From positions 124,001 through 188,000 of the forward strand of contig NZ_JAJGZV010000005.1 of NCBI RefSeq assembly GCF_020805785.1: a DNA stretch of 64,000 nt, read 5' to 3'. Positions 51,806-60,082 of the stretch are shown here, in pieces. The notes beneath the pieces are model-generated. The model made no database searches. It was not told the DNA's origin and was given only the letters and a program-made list of their open reading frames with translations. The position numbers were made by a program, and so were the translations under genes. The number at the start of each line of letters is the position of its first letter. Position 1 is the first letter of the stretch. This stretch comes from Flavobacterium chungbukense. Lineage in GTDB: Bacteria; Bacteroidota; Bacteroidia; Flavobacteriales; Flavobacteriaceae.

Positions 51806-51897
51806 TATTTGAATAAGAATTAGTTAAACAAAAATAATTTATTTAGATTTGAAATCTATATGATTAACATATAATTATGTACTATTAAAAATAATAG

Positions 51898-51905
51898 TAT
51901 ATTTG
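51898..51905 (+). promoter_or_regulatory. -7 promoter box of greA
   Basis: TATATTTG matches TAnnTTTG exactly, 57 bp before the greA ATG. It puts the transcript start just before the hairpin at 51913. Confidence 0.6.
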
Positions 51906-51912
51906 TGATAAG

Positions 51913-51938
51913 AAAATCCCGTCGCGATGGGATTTTTT
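51913..51938 (+). terminator. Terminator-like hairpin at the 5' end of the greA transcript
   Basis: AAAATCCC / GGGATTTT, with an inner TCGCGA, is followed by TTG. It lies between the -7 box and the greA start, so it would form at the very beginning of the mRNA. It may attenuate greA transcription. Confidence 0.6.
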
Positions 51939-51961
51939 GTATTTATATAAACGATGAAGTT

Positions 51962-52438
51962 ATGAGTAAAGTATCTTATTATACAGCTGAAGGATTAAAA
52001 AAGTTAAAAGATGAATTGGAGCACTTGAAAAGTGTAATGCGTCCAAAGGCATCTCAAGATATAGCAGAGGCAAGAGATAAAGGAGATTTGTCTGAAAACG
52101 CCGAGTATGATGCAGCAAAAGAAGCACAGGGTTTATTAGAAATGAGAATTGCTAAGCTGGAAGAAGTCTATTCTAACGCCAGATTAATTGACGAATCACA
52201 ATTGGATGTTTCGAAAGCATTGGTGCTTTCTAATGTGAAAATTAAGAATCAAAGCAACGGAATGGAAATGAAATATACGTTGGTTGCAGAAAGTGAAGCC
52301 GATTTAAAAACAGGAAAAATCTCTGTAACTTCTCCGATTGGAAAAGGTTTACTTGGAAAATCTGTTGGAGAAGTAGCAGAAATCACAGTTCCAAACGGAA
52401 TTTTGAAATTCGAAATTTTAGAAATTTCAAGAGACTAA
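51962..52438 (+). CDS. greA: Transcription elongation factor GreA
   Basis: The start is set at MSKVSYYTAEGLKKLKDEL (158 residues, normal GreA length). The in-frame extension upstream would read through the leader hairpin. The N-terminal coiled coil carries the catalytic tip ARDKGDLSENAEYDAAKE, and the C-terminal globular domain ends in ITVPNGILKFEILEISRD. GreA stimulates RNA cleavage by backtracked RNA polymerase. It is followed by the HIT gene after 70 bp. Confidence 0.96.
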   Translation: MSKVSYYTAEGLKKLKDELEHLKSVMRPKASQDIAEARDKGDLSENAEYDAAKEAQGLLEMRIAKLEEVYSNARLIDESQLDVSKALVLSNVKIKNQSNGMEMKYTLVAESEADLKTGKISVTSPIGKGLLGKSVGEVAEITVPNGILKFEILEISRD

Positions 52439-52508
52439 ATTTTCTTTTATTTAATCGGTTAATTGTTTAATCGGTTAAAAGAATCAACGATTAAACAAAT
52501 AAACAAAA

Positions 52509-52898
52509 ATGGCATCAATATTCACTAAAATAGTAAACGGAGAAATTCCGGCTTATAAAATTGCTGAAGACGATAATTTTTTGGCATTTTTAGATGTAAA
52601 TCCAAATGCTAAAGGACATACACTTTGTATTCCAAAACAAGAAATCGATAAGATTTTTGATATGGATGAAGAACTGTATTTAGGTTTAATGAAGTTTTCT
52701 AAAAAGATTGCTGCAGCCCTAGAAAAAACAGTTTCATGCAAAAGAATCGGAATAGCTGTTGTTGGACTTGAAGTGCCGCACGCGCACGTACATTTGATAC
52801 CATTAAATGAAATGGATGAAATGCGTTTTATTAATAAAGTCTCTCTTTCTAAAGAAGAATTTGAAGCTTTAACAAAAGATATTCAATCGAATTTATAA
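52509..52898 (+). CDS. HIT-family nucleotide-binding hydrolase
   Basis: The 129-residue protein starts MASIFTKIVNGEIPAYKIAEDDNFLAFLDVNPNAKGHTL and carries the histidine triad HAHVH at about 98-102. It is HinT/PKCI-like and probably acts on purine nucleoside phosphoramidates or dinucleotides in the cytoplasm. Its exact substrate cannot be read from sequence. It is downstream of greA and may be co-transcribed. Confidence 0.92.
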   Translation: MASIFTKIVNGEIPAYKIAEDDNFLAFLDVNPNAKGHTLCIPKQEIDKIFDMDEELYLGLMKFSKKIAAALEKTVSCKRIGIAVVGLEVPHAHVHLIPLNEMDEMRFINKVSLSKEEFEALTKDIQSNL

Positions 52899-52950
52899 AA
52901 TTTTACGAGTGTCAGGCAGAGCGAAGTCGAAGCCTTTCTTAATAGAATAT

Positions 52951-52980
52951 AAAGTGCAGTAAAATTATTTACTGCACTTT
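52951..52980. terminator. Bidirectional terminator between the HIT and sensor kinase genes
   Basis: The perfect 13-bp arms AAAGTGCAGTAAA / TTTACTGCACTTT flank a 4-nt loop, with Ts on the plus side. It overlaps the stop codon of the convergent kinase gene. Confidence 0.85.
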
Positions 52981-54120
52981 TTTATTTAGTAAAATCTGAA
53001 ATGTAGTTCCTTTACCAATTTCAGAATGTAAAACCTTAATTCTTCCGTTGTGGTATTCTTCAACAATTCTTTTGGTTAAAGAAAGCCCAAGTCCCCAGCC
53101 ACGTTTTTTGGTAGTAAAACCAGGTTCAAAAATGGTTTTAAATTGTTTTTTAGAAATTCCAGTTCCAGAATCTTTAATGTTGATTTTTACATGATGAGCA
53201 TCTTGTTCAATTTGAAGATCTAAAGTTCCTTTTCCTTTCATAGCATCAATAGCATTTTTAACTAAATTTTCAATAGTCCAGCTATGCAAAGTCGGATTAA
53301 TCATGCCGAAAATAGCATTTTCTGGCGCTTTAAACGAAAAAGCAACTTGTTTAGAAAATCGAGATTGCAAATACTCGTATGCATTTTTTGTTTCATCAAC
53401 AATATCATAAAGTCCTAAAACAGGCACTGATCCAATTTTAGAAAAACGATCTGTAATAGTTTGCAGACGCTCGATATCTTTTTCTATTTCTAAGGAAATT
53501 GAAGGGTCAATGTCTTCCGTTTTTAAAATTTCAACCCATCCAATCAAGGAAGATAAAGGTGTTCCAATTTGATGTGCCGTTTCTTTAGCCATTCCCGCCC
53601 AAAGTTTATTTTGGGTCGCCATTTTTGTACTCTTGTAAAAATTATAAATTAAAGCAATACATAAGAAAATAATAAGAGCTAAAGCGATTGGATAATACTT
53701 AAGTTTATTGAGCAATTCTGAGTTTCCGTAATACAATGTCTGATATTTTCCAGGCGCATATTCAAAAGTTATAGGTTCATTCTCGTTTTTTAATTTATTC
53801 AAAAAAGCAGTTCTTTTTTTCTTGTCAATAAGAACTTCGTCTGGAACATTTTTAGCGCTCACGACTTTATCATATAGCATTATAATACCCGGAATTGTAG
53901 TGTTGTTGCTGAAAATTTGGAGAGGTAGCTCTACGTCGGTGTTTTCATTTGCATTTACAAGCGTAATTTGTGCATTTACAAAAAGCTTCATTTTTAAGCG
54001 TTCCTCAATTTTAAATATCTGGAAGAAAGTATAAGTGTTCCAGAGAATTAGAGAAATGATAAGGAAGCAAACCGAAATAATAATCCAGCGGGTTGTGTTT
54101 GTTCTTTCAGAAAAAGACAT
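52969..54120 (-). CDS. Orphan membrane sensor histidine kinase
   Basis: The start is set at MSFSERTNTTRW because a membrane helix follows directly (382 residues). Helices at about 11-33 and 143-162 bracket a roughly 105-residue periplasmic sensor. Then come the H-box AKETAHQIGTPLSSLIGW (His183), the N-box NLVKNAIDAM and the G-boxes GTGISK and GWGLGLSLTKRIVEEYHNG. No HAMP domain is obvious. No response regulator gene is adjacent, so the partner is encoded elsewhere. The signal is unknown. Confidence 0.9.
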   Translation of the reverse strand: MSFSERTNTTRWIIISVCFLIISLILWNTYTFFQIFKIEERLKMKLFVNAQITLVNANENTDVELPLQIFSNNTTIPGIIMLYDKVVSAKNVPDEVLIDKKKRTAFLNKLKNENEPITFEYAPGKYQTLYYGNSELLNKLKYYPIALALIIFLCIALIYNFYKSTKMATQNKLWAGMAKETAHQIGTPLSSLIGWVEILKTEDIDPSISLEIEKDIERLQTITDRFSKIGSVPVLGLYDIVDETKNAYEYLQSRFSKQVAFSFKAPENAIFGMINPTLHSWTIENLVKNAIDAMKGKGTLDLQIEQDAHHVKINIKDSGTGISKKQFKTIFEPGFTTKKRGWGLGLSLTKRIVEEYHNGRIKVLHSEIGKGTTFQILLNKKVQ

Positions 54121-54280
54121 ATCAATTATTTTGAGGTATAAATATAACGAAATATACACATTTTATATTTTGCGTATACCGAAAGATTTTTAGTTTTATC
54201 TGGAAAAGTATTTCTTCTAATTAAACGATTTCAATACTTTTGCAATTACCAAAATGAGGTTTGGTTAAAAAAGAAAAATT

Positions 54281-55156
54281 ATGATTAGCATCGATCCAAA
54301 AGAGATTCCGACAGCCAAATTGCATGGATATTTGCAAAGCGCAGTGGGGCCGAGACCAATTGCTTTTGCAAGTACAATCAGTTCAAAAGGAATTCCGAAT
54401 TTATCGCCTTTTAGTTTCTTTAATGTATTTAGTGCCAATCCGCCAATTTTGGTTTTTTCGCCAGCACGACGTGTTCGAGACAATACGGTCAAACATACCT
54501 TAATAAATGCGCAAGATACCCGCGAAGTGGTTATTAATGTTGTAAATTTTGATTTGGTACAACAAACATCTTTGGCGAGTACAGAATATGCAGAAGGTGT
54601 AAACGAATTTATTAAAGCTGGTTTAACACAAATTCCTTCTGATCTTGTAAAACCATATCGAGTAAAAGAATCTCCAGTTCAATTTGAATGCAAGATAACG
54701 CAGATTATTCCGTTAGGAACTGAAGGGGGAGCAGGAAATTTGATTTTGTGTGAAGTGGTAAAAATGCACATTCACGAATCTATTTTAGATGAAAATGGGG
54801 CAATAGATCAGCATAAAATTGATTTGGTTTCTAGGTTAGGAAAAGATTGGTATTCGAGATCAAATCAAGGTCTTTTTGAAGTAGTAAAACCCTTGACAAC
54901 ACTGGGAGTAGGTGTAGATGCGATTCCTGATTTTGTAAAAGAAAGCGCTGTTTTTGATGGAAATGATTTAGGCAAACTCGGAAACGTAGAAGTATTGCCT
55001 ACAACGGAAGAAGTTAGTATATTTGTGAAAGAAAATTTTTCTGTGAAAGGAGTTTTAAGTTCCGATGATCAGCAAAAAGTGCACTTGGAAGCCAAAAAAT
55101 ACTTGGATAATGGCGATGTAGAATCGGCTTGGAAAGTGCTTTTAGCAAAAAAATAA
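54281..55156 (+). CDS. Flavin reductase-like (FMN-binding split-barrel) protein
   Basis: The 291-residue cytoplasmic protein has the DIM6/NTAB flavin reductase fold: VGPRPIAFASTISSKGIPNLSPFSFFNVFSANPPILVFSPARR (FMN phosphate and ring binding) and IPLGTEGGAGNLILCEVVKMHI. A roughly 90-residue C-terminal extension follows the core. It is widespread in Flavobacteria and of unknown substrate. It is divergent from the sensor kinase and 33 bp upstream of the DUF3127 gene. Confidence 0.88.
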   Translation: MISIDPKEIPTAKLHGYLQSAVGPRPIAFASTISSKGIPNLSPFSFFNVFSANPPILVFSPARRVRDNTVKHTLINAQDTREVVINVVNFDLVQQTSLASTEYAEGVNEFIKAGLTQIPSDLVKPYRVKESPVQFECKITQIIPLGTEGGAGNLILCEVVKMHIHESILDENGAIDQHKIDLVSRLGKDWYSRSNQGLFEVVKPLTTLGVGVDAIPDFVKESAVFDGNDLGKLGNVEVLPTTEEVSIFVKENFSVKGVLSSDDQQKVHLEAKKYLDNGDVESAWKVLLAKK

Positions 55157-55189
55157 AAAGAATAGAAACAATAATTAATATAAACGAAG

Positions 55190-55561
55190 ATGGAAGTTAT
55201 AGGAAAAGTAAAAGTGGTTAACCCAGAGCAGCAAGTTAGTGCATCATTCAAAAAAAGAGAATTGGTTGTAACTACAGATGAGCAGTATCCACAGCATATT
55301 TTAATCGAATTTACACAAGATAAATGCGATTTATTAAGCAGCTATAAGCAAGGAGAGCCGGTAAAAGTTTCTATCAATTTAAGAGGAAGAGAGTGGGTTA
55401 ATCCACAAGGAGAAACGAGATATTTCAATAGTATTCAAGGTTGGAGAATCGAAAGAGTAGGTAACGAAGCGCCAACACAAGCGCCACCAATGCCAACTGC
55501 ACAAACTTTTGCTCCAGCAACAAATGTAAGCGAAGACGAACCAGACGATTTACCGTTCTAA
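55190..55561 (+). CDS. DUF3127 protein with SSB-like acidic C-terminal tip
   Basis: The 123-residue protein begins MEVIGKVKVVNPEQQVSASFKKRELVVTT, typical of DUF3127, an OB-fold-like single-domain family. After a flexible Pro/Ala/Thr-rich linker (TQAPPMPTAQTFAPAT) it ends DEPDDLPF. That closely imitates the acidic tip by which single-stranded DNA-binding proteins recruit repair partners. A nucleic-acid-binding role is inferred. It shares a likely transcript with the flavin reductase gene. Confidence 0.85.
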   Translation: MEVIGKVKVVNPEQQVSASFKKRELVVTTDEQYPQHILIEFTQDKCDLLSSYKQGEPVKVSINLRGREWVNPQGETRYFNSIQGWRIERVGNEAPTQAPPMPTAQTFAPATNVSEDEPDDLPF

Positions 55562-55585
55562 AAAAGGTTTAAATTCCAATATATT

Positions 55586-55636
55586 AAATTCCAAATTCCA
55601 ATTCATTCGACTGAATTTGGGATTTGGAATTTTTTG
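55586..55636 (+). terminator. Terminator after the DUF3127 gene
   Basis: The long imperfect stem AAATTCCAAATTCCAATTCA / TGAATTTGGGATTTGGAATTT is followed by a T-rich run. It belongs to the same ATTCCAAATTCC family as the gldJ terminator. Confidence 0.7.
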
Positions 55637-55640
55637 TTTT

Positions 55641-55750
55641 TTTTGTCATTTCGACTGAAGGGAGAAATCACACAAGTAATTCCATAAAGTGAATCGACAA
55701 TCTTTGGCGAGTTTCGAGTGTGATTTCTCCCTTCAGTCGAAATGACAAAA
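55641..55750. repeat. 110-bp element with 33-bp perfect inverted repeats
   Basis: The arms at 55641-55673 and 55718-55750 are perfect complements (core GTCATTTCGACTGAAGGGAG and GATTTCTCCCTTCAGTCGAA). They flank a 44-bp centre containing GAATCGACAATCTTTGGCGA. There is no coding potential. It lies between the DUF3127 and aat genes and resembles a MITE or a large REP-type hairpin. Confidence 0.85.
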
Positions 55751-55787
55751 TCGCATAAATTTTTTCAACATTGATTATTGTAGAAAG

Positions 55788-56426
55788 ATGTATTATTTAT
55801 TCAACGATTTATTTTTTCCGCCTGTTACTGAAGCCGATGAAGAAGGCGTTTTGGCTATTGGTGGCGATTTAAGTTCAGAACGTTTACAATTGGCTTACAA
55901 AAGCGGTATTTTTCCTTGGTTTAATGAAGGAGAACCGATTCTTTGGTGGGCGCCAGATCCGAGAATGGTATTGTTTTTTGATGAATTGGTCATATCGAAA
56001 AGCATGAGAAATATTCTCAATAGAAAGATGTTTAAGGTTACATATAATAAAAATTTCAGAGAAGTAATTTCGAATTGCCAGCAGATAAAACGCGATGGAC
56101 AAAACGGAACTTGGATTTCTAACGAAATGATTGATGCGTACTGTAAATTAAACGAAGAAGGAATTGCAAAATCTGTTGAGGTTTGGCAGGACGAAACTTT
56201 GGTTGGCGGTTTGTATGGAATCGATTTGGGAAATATATTTTGCGGAGAAAGTATGTTTTCTAAAGTTTCAAATGCTTCAAAAGTGGCTTTTATTGCTTTA
56301 GCTTTACATTTGCAAAAACAAAATTACAAATTATTAGATTGCCAGGTTTATAATCCTCATTTAGAGAGTTTAGGTTGTCGTGAAATTGAACGTGAAGAAT
56401 TTATGTCTATTTTAAAAAGTAAATAA
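55788..56426 (+). CDS. aat: Leucyl/phenylalanyl-tRNA--protein transferase
   Basis: The 212-residue enzyme adds Leu or Phe from tRNA to the N-terminus of proteins starting with Lys or Arg, marking them for ClpS/ClpP degradation. Family motifs visible are GVLAIGGDLSSERLQLAYKSGIFPWFNEGEPILWWAPDPRMV, KRDGQNGTWISNEM and GGLYGIDLGNIFCGESMFS. Length is standard. The MOSC gene begins 2 bp after its stop, so the two are co-transcribed. Confidence 0.96.
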   Translation: MYYLFNDLFFPPVTEADEEGVLAIGGDLSSERLQLAYKSGIFPWFNEGEPILWWAPDPRMVLFFDELVISKSMRNILNRKMFKVTYNKNFREVISNCQQIKRDGQNGTWISNEMIDAYCKLNEEGIAKSVEVWQDETLVGGLYGIDLGNIFCGESMFSKVSNASKVAFIALALHLQKQNYKLLDCQVYNPHLESLGCREIEREEFMSILKSK

Positions 56427-56428
56427 AA

Positions 56429-57223
56429 ATGAGCGCAGTTTACAGTGTAAAAGAAATCTATATTTATCCGATAAAAAGTTTGGCGGGAATTAGTTTAAAA
56501 AGTGCCAATGCAGAAGAAATGGGCTTTGAAAATGACCGTCGCTGGATGCTTATTAATACTGAAAATGTTCATGTTACTCAAAGAGAATATCCTAAAATGA
56601 GTCAGTTTTATCCTGAAATTTCGGGAGATAAAATTAGAATCAATTTTGAAGGAGAAACTCATGAATTCTTGATACATGAATATCTTGAAAATGCTATCGA
56701 TTCGCATGTCTGGGATGATAAAAGCGAAGTTTTCGAAGTAAATAAAAATTCTTCGAAATGGTTTAGTGATAAATTAGGTTTTGAATGTAAACTGGTAAAA
56801 ATTATAAAAAACGGAGACAGAAAACATGAAAGTTCTAAACTAAAAGAAACCTTCAATGTTAGCCTTGCTGACGGATATCCTTATTTATTAATTGGAACAG
56901 AAAGTCTTGATTTTTTGAATGAAAAACTAGAAGAAAAAATTACCATCAAAAGATTTCGCCCAAATATTGTTGTTAGTACCCAAAACGCTCACGAAGAAGA
57001 CGATTTTAAGAGTTTTAAAATTGGAGAAGTTCAGTTTAAAAACATTAAACCTTGCGGAAGATGTATTATGGTTAATAATGATCCTCAGAAAGGAATTGTA
57101 AAAAAAGAACCTCTAAAAACGTTGAGCAAATACAGAAATGTTGATAATTCTGTTTTGTTCGGAACCAATATTGTGAGTTTAAATTCAGGAATTATTAATG
57201 TTGGTGATGAAGTTATTTTCTAA
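56429..57223 (+). CDS. MOSC-domain protein (molybdenum-cofactor sulfurase C-terminal-like)
   Basis: The 264-residue protein has the MOSC N-terminal beta barrel (EIYIYPIKSLAGISLKSANAEEMGFENDRRWMLIN) and the MOSC domain with the conserved Cys in KPCGRCIMVNNDPQKGIV. Such proteins move sulfur or reduce N-hydroxylated compounds with molybdenum cofactor, like YcbX/mARC. A role in detoxifying N-hydroxylated bases is possible but unproven here. Its stop overlaps the convergent thiF-like gene by 4 bp. Confidence 0.9.
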   Translation: MSAVYSVKEIYIYPIKSLAGISLKSANAEEMGFENDRRWMLINTENVHVTQREYPKMSQFYPEISGDKIRINFEGETHEFLIHEYLENAIDSHVWDDKSEVFEVNKNSSKWFSDKLGFECKLVKIIKNGDRKHESSKLKETFNVSLADGYPYLLIGTESLDFLNEKLEEKITIKRFRPNIVVSTQNAHEEDDFKSFKIGEVQFKNIKPCGRCIMVNNDPQKGIVKKEPLKTLSKYRNVDNSVLFGTNIVSLNSGIINVGDEVIF

Positions 57224-57930
57224 AAATTCAACTTTGTAAAATTCCAATTTAACGTATTAAAAATTACCAATTCATTCTTTAAAGCAGGTAATTCTAGAAT
57301 CAGTTTCAGAGTTTCGTGTGCCATCATATTTCCAATAATTCCGGGCAAAGTTCCTAATACACCATTCAAATTACAATTAGGAACTTCTTTTGGATTAGGC
57401 ATTTCTGGAAATAAGTCACGAAGATTTTTACTTCCGTTATGATTGAAAACCGCAATCTGGCCTTCAAATTTTAAAATACTTCCGTAAACCAAAGTCTTTT
57501 TTAGAAGAACGCAGGTATCATTGACTAAATATCGAGTCGAAAAATTATCAGAACCATCTACAATAATATCGTATTGTTCTATAATTTTTGATGCATTTTC
57601 TGCAGTTAACTTTTCATTAATTGCAAGAGCTTCAATCAACGGATTTAATTTGGAAACTACTTTCTGCGCCACAATGGCTTTTTGCTCTCCAATTTCATTT
57701 TCGGTGTATAAGATCTGTCGATGAAGATTATGAATTTCAATGGTGTCAAAATCCATAATTCCGATAAAACCAACTCCAGCCGTTGCAATATATTGTAAAA
57801 TAGGACAACCTAAACCGCCAGCGCCAATTACTAAAATGCGTGCTTTTTTTAGTTTTTCCTGACCTTCATCACCAATTTCTGGAAGGATAGTTTGTCTGTT
57901 GTAACGCAGAAATTCTTGAATTATGCTCAC
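57220..57930 (-). CDS. thiF: ThiF/MoeB-family adenylyltransferase
   Basis: The 236-residue E1-like enzyme should adenylate the C-terminus of ThiS for sulfur transfer in thiazole synthesis. The ATP-binding GAGGLGCP is at 36-43, DGSDNFSTR at 125-133, and the conserved Cys186 lies in VPNCNLNGVLGTLPG. The two CxxC zinc motifs found in E. coli ThiF/MoeB are absent: the CYRCLFP position reads LRDLFP. It is last in the thiamine operon, 105 bp after thiH. A MoeB role is the alternative. Confidence 0.88.
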   Translation of the reverse strand: MSIIQEFLRYNRQTILPEIGDEGQEKLKKARILVIGAGGLGCPILQYIATAGVGFIGIMDFDTIEIHNLHRQILYTENEIGEQKAIVAQKVVSKLNPLIEALAINEKLTAENASKIIEQYDIIVDGSDNFSTRYLVNDTCVLLKKTLVYGSILKFEGQIAVFNHNGSKNLRDLFPEMPNPKEVPNCNLNGVLGTLPGIIGNMMAHETLKLILELPALKNELVIFNTLNWNFTKLNF

Positions 57931-58035
57931 TTTAAATTTTAGATTTTAGATTGTTGATTTTAGATTGTTGATTTTATATTAGAATTTGGACTCGACCGAT
58001 AGCGAACAGGCGAAGCAATTTTAATATTTGAATTT

Positions 58036-59148
58036 TTAAATAAAACTTTTGCTCCAATCTTTCCAAACGGGTTCGTAACCTGCATTTTTTATGATTTTTG
58101 AAATTTCCTCCGCGGAACGTTCATCGCTAATTTCGAATTGTTCCAAAGATTGAGGATCTACAACATAACCGCCCGGATTTGTTTTAGAGCCCGCACTCAT
58201 GCTCGTAACTCCGATTGGAATTATATTATTTCTGAATTTCTCGTTTTCTCTGGTTGAAATCGAAATTTCTAAATCTTCATTCCACAAGCGGTAAGCGCAA
58301 ATTAATTGGGTTAAATCTTTATCGTCCATAATAAAATTCGGTTCGATAATACCTTCCGCAGGACGCAAACGCGGAAAAGAAACTGAATATTTGGTTTGCC
58401 AATATTTTTTTTGAAGATAATCTAAGTGCAGAGCATTAAAAAAACTGTCCGTTCGCCAGTCTTCCAAACCTAATAAGACACCTAAACCAATTTTATGAAT
58501 TCCTGCAGTTCCGATTCGATCAGGAGTTTCCAATCTATAATCGAAGTTTGATTTTTTGCCTTTTGTATGATATTTTTTGTAAACTTCCTGATGATACGTT
58601 TCCTGATAAACCAAAACCGAATATACTCCAGCGTTATGCAAACGCTCATAATCTTCGGTAGAAAGAGGTTGAACTTCGACAGAAATAATTGAAAAATCTT
58701 CTTTAATTAAATTAATGGCATTTAGAAAATAATTGATGTTTACGGTATAATTAGCTTCTCCAGTAACTAATAAAACATGATCGAAACCAGTTTTTTTTAA
58801 GGATTCGACTTCTAGTTTTATTTCAGCATCAGAAAGTGTTTTTCTTTTGATTTTATTGTCTAAACTAAATCCGCAATAGGTACAAATGTTTTGGCATTCG
58901 TTGCTTAAATAAAGCGGGGCATACATTTGAATGGTTTTTCCGAAACGTTTTTTTGTTATTTCATGACACTTTTGTGCCATTTGTTCTAAATAATTTTGAG
59001 CAATTGGAGAAATCAAAGTCAGAAAATCATCAAGATTGTATTTGGTTTTGGCCAAAGTTCGTTCGACATCTTTTGATGTCGTTTGATATATTTTGGATTG
59101 AATTTTATCCCAATTATATTGCTCAAAAATAGCTTTAAATGTGTTCAT
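58036..59148 (-). CDS. thiH: 2-iminoacetate synthase ThiH
   Basis: The 370-residue radical SAM enzyme cleaves tyrosine to dehydroglycine for the thiazole ring. The iron-sulfur motif Cys85-x3-Cys89-x2-Cys92 sits in NECQNICTYCGF. The other family features are HVLLVTGEANYTVN, GIHKIGLGVLLGLEDWR and SAGSKTNPGGY. Use of ThiH rather than ThiO is in line with a facultative or low-oxygen-tolerant pathway. It follows thiG across a 157-bp gap filled by a large inverted repeat. Confidence 0.95.
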   Translation of the reverse strand: MNTFKAIFEQYNWDKIQSKIYQTTSKDVERTLAKTKYNLDDFLTLISPIAQNYLEQMAQKCHEITKKRFGKTIQMYAPLYLSNECQNICTYCGFSLDNKIKRKTLSDAEIKLEVESLKKTGFDHVLLVTGEANYTVNINYFLNAINLIKEDFSIISVEVQPLSTEDYERLHNAGVYSVLVYQETYHQEVYKKYHTKGKKSNFDYRLETPDRIGTAGIHKIGLGVLLGLEDWRTDSFFNALHLDYLQKKYWQTKYSVSFPRLRPAEGIIEPNFIMDDKDLTQLICAYRLWNEDLEISISTRENEKFRNNIIPIGVTSMSAGSKTNPGGYVVDPQSLEQFEISDERSAEEISKIIKNAGYEPVWKDWSKSFI

Positions 59149-59161
59149 TTTGAATGTGTTT

Positions 59162-59284
59162 TTTTACCGCAAAGTGCGCTAAGAATACGCAAAGTTCACA
59201 AAGCTTTGGGTTCTTGTTTTTGACTTTAAAGCACACAAAGCTTTGTGAACTTTGCGAAAAAACTTTGCGTTCTTTGCGGTAAAA
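59162..59284. repeat. Nested inverted-repeat element between thiG and thiH
   Basis: The outer arms TTTTACCGCAAAG / CTTTGCGGTAAAA (13 bp) enclose perfect 21-bp inner arms at 59188-59208 and 59236-59256 (core AAGTTCACAAAGCTTT). CAAAGCTTTG is itself a palindrome. It lies within the thiamine operon and would form a large hairpin in the mRNA. A fragment recurs at 38465. Confidence 0.85.
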
Positions 59285-59305
59285 AACTTTTGCGGTTAAT
59301 ATTAT

Positions 59306-60082
59306 TTAGTCATATAAAAATGAAGTCAAAGGACTTGAAGCAACTGCATAATTTTGCTGATTAGCAACTTTGGCTTCAAAAGCTTTTCTTCCTGCTATTA
59401 CAGCTTGCTTGAACGCCTCTGCCATTAATTTTGGATTTCCAGCAACAGCAATTGCAGTGTTTACCAAAACAGCATCGGCACCAATTTCCATTGCTTTTGC
59501 AGCGTCAGAAGGAGCGCCAATTCCCGCGTCGACAATAACTGGAACATTACTTTGATCGATTATAATTTCTAAAAAATCAATTGTTTTTAAACCTTTATTG
59601 CTGCCAATTGGTGATCCAAGAGGCATAACGGCAGCAGTTCCAGCGTTTTCTAAATGTTTGCATAAAACTGGATCAGCATGAATGTACGGAAGAACGAGAA
59701 AGCCTAGTTTTGCCAATTCTTCTGTGGCTTTTAATGTTTCAATCGGATCTGGCATTAAATATTTGGGATCTGGATGAATTTCTAATTTTACCCAATTCGT
59801 TTCTAAAGCTTCACGAGCCAATTGCGCTGCAAAAACGGCTTCTTTGGCATTTCTTGCTCCAGAAGTATTCGGTAATAAATTGATACTCGGATGTTGCAAA
59901 TGCGATAAAATGGCGTCTGTGTCGGTTTCTAAATCAATACGTTTTAATGCAACCGTTACCAATTCGCTTTCTGAAGCCAAAATCGCTTGTTCCATTTCTT
60001 CATTCGAACCAAATTTTCCCGTTCCTAAAAATAAGCGAGATTTAAAAGATTTATCTCCTATGTTAAGCAATGATGTTTGCAT
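59306..60082 (-). CDS. thiG: Thiazole synthase ThiG
   Basis: The 258-residue TIM-barrel enzyme forms the thiazole phosphate from deoxyxylulose phosphate, dehydroglycine and ThiS-thiocarboxylate. Motifs include FKSRLFLGTGKF, ELVTVALKRID (Schiff-base Lys), LLPNTSGARNAKEAV, MPLGSPIGSNKG and VDAGIGAPSDAAKAMEIGADAVLVNTAIA. Length is standard. Its start overlaps the end of thiE by 20 bp, so the two are co-translated. Confidence 0.97.
   Translation of the reverse strand: MQTSLLNIGDKSFKSRLFLGTGKFGSNEEMEQAILASESELVTVALKRIDLETDTDAILSHLQHPSINLLPNTSGARNAKEAVFAAQLAREALETNWVKLEIHPDPKYLMPDPIETLKATEELAKLGFLVLPYIHADPVLCKHLENAGTAAVMPLGSPIGSNKGLKTIDFLEIIIDQSNVPVIVDAGIGAPSDAAKAMEIGADAVLVNTAIAVAGNPKLMAEAFKQAVIAGRKAFEAKVANQQNYAVASSPLTSFLYD

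Noticed and set aside
51905..51961. Longer greA start
   Set aside because: The extra 19 codons cover the leader hairpin and the -7 box. The ATG at 51962 gives the canonical GreA N-terminus and length.
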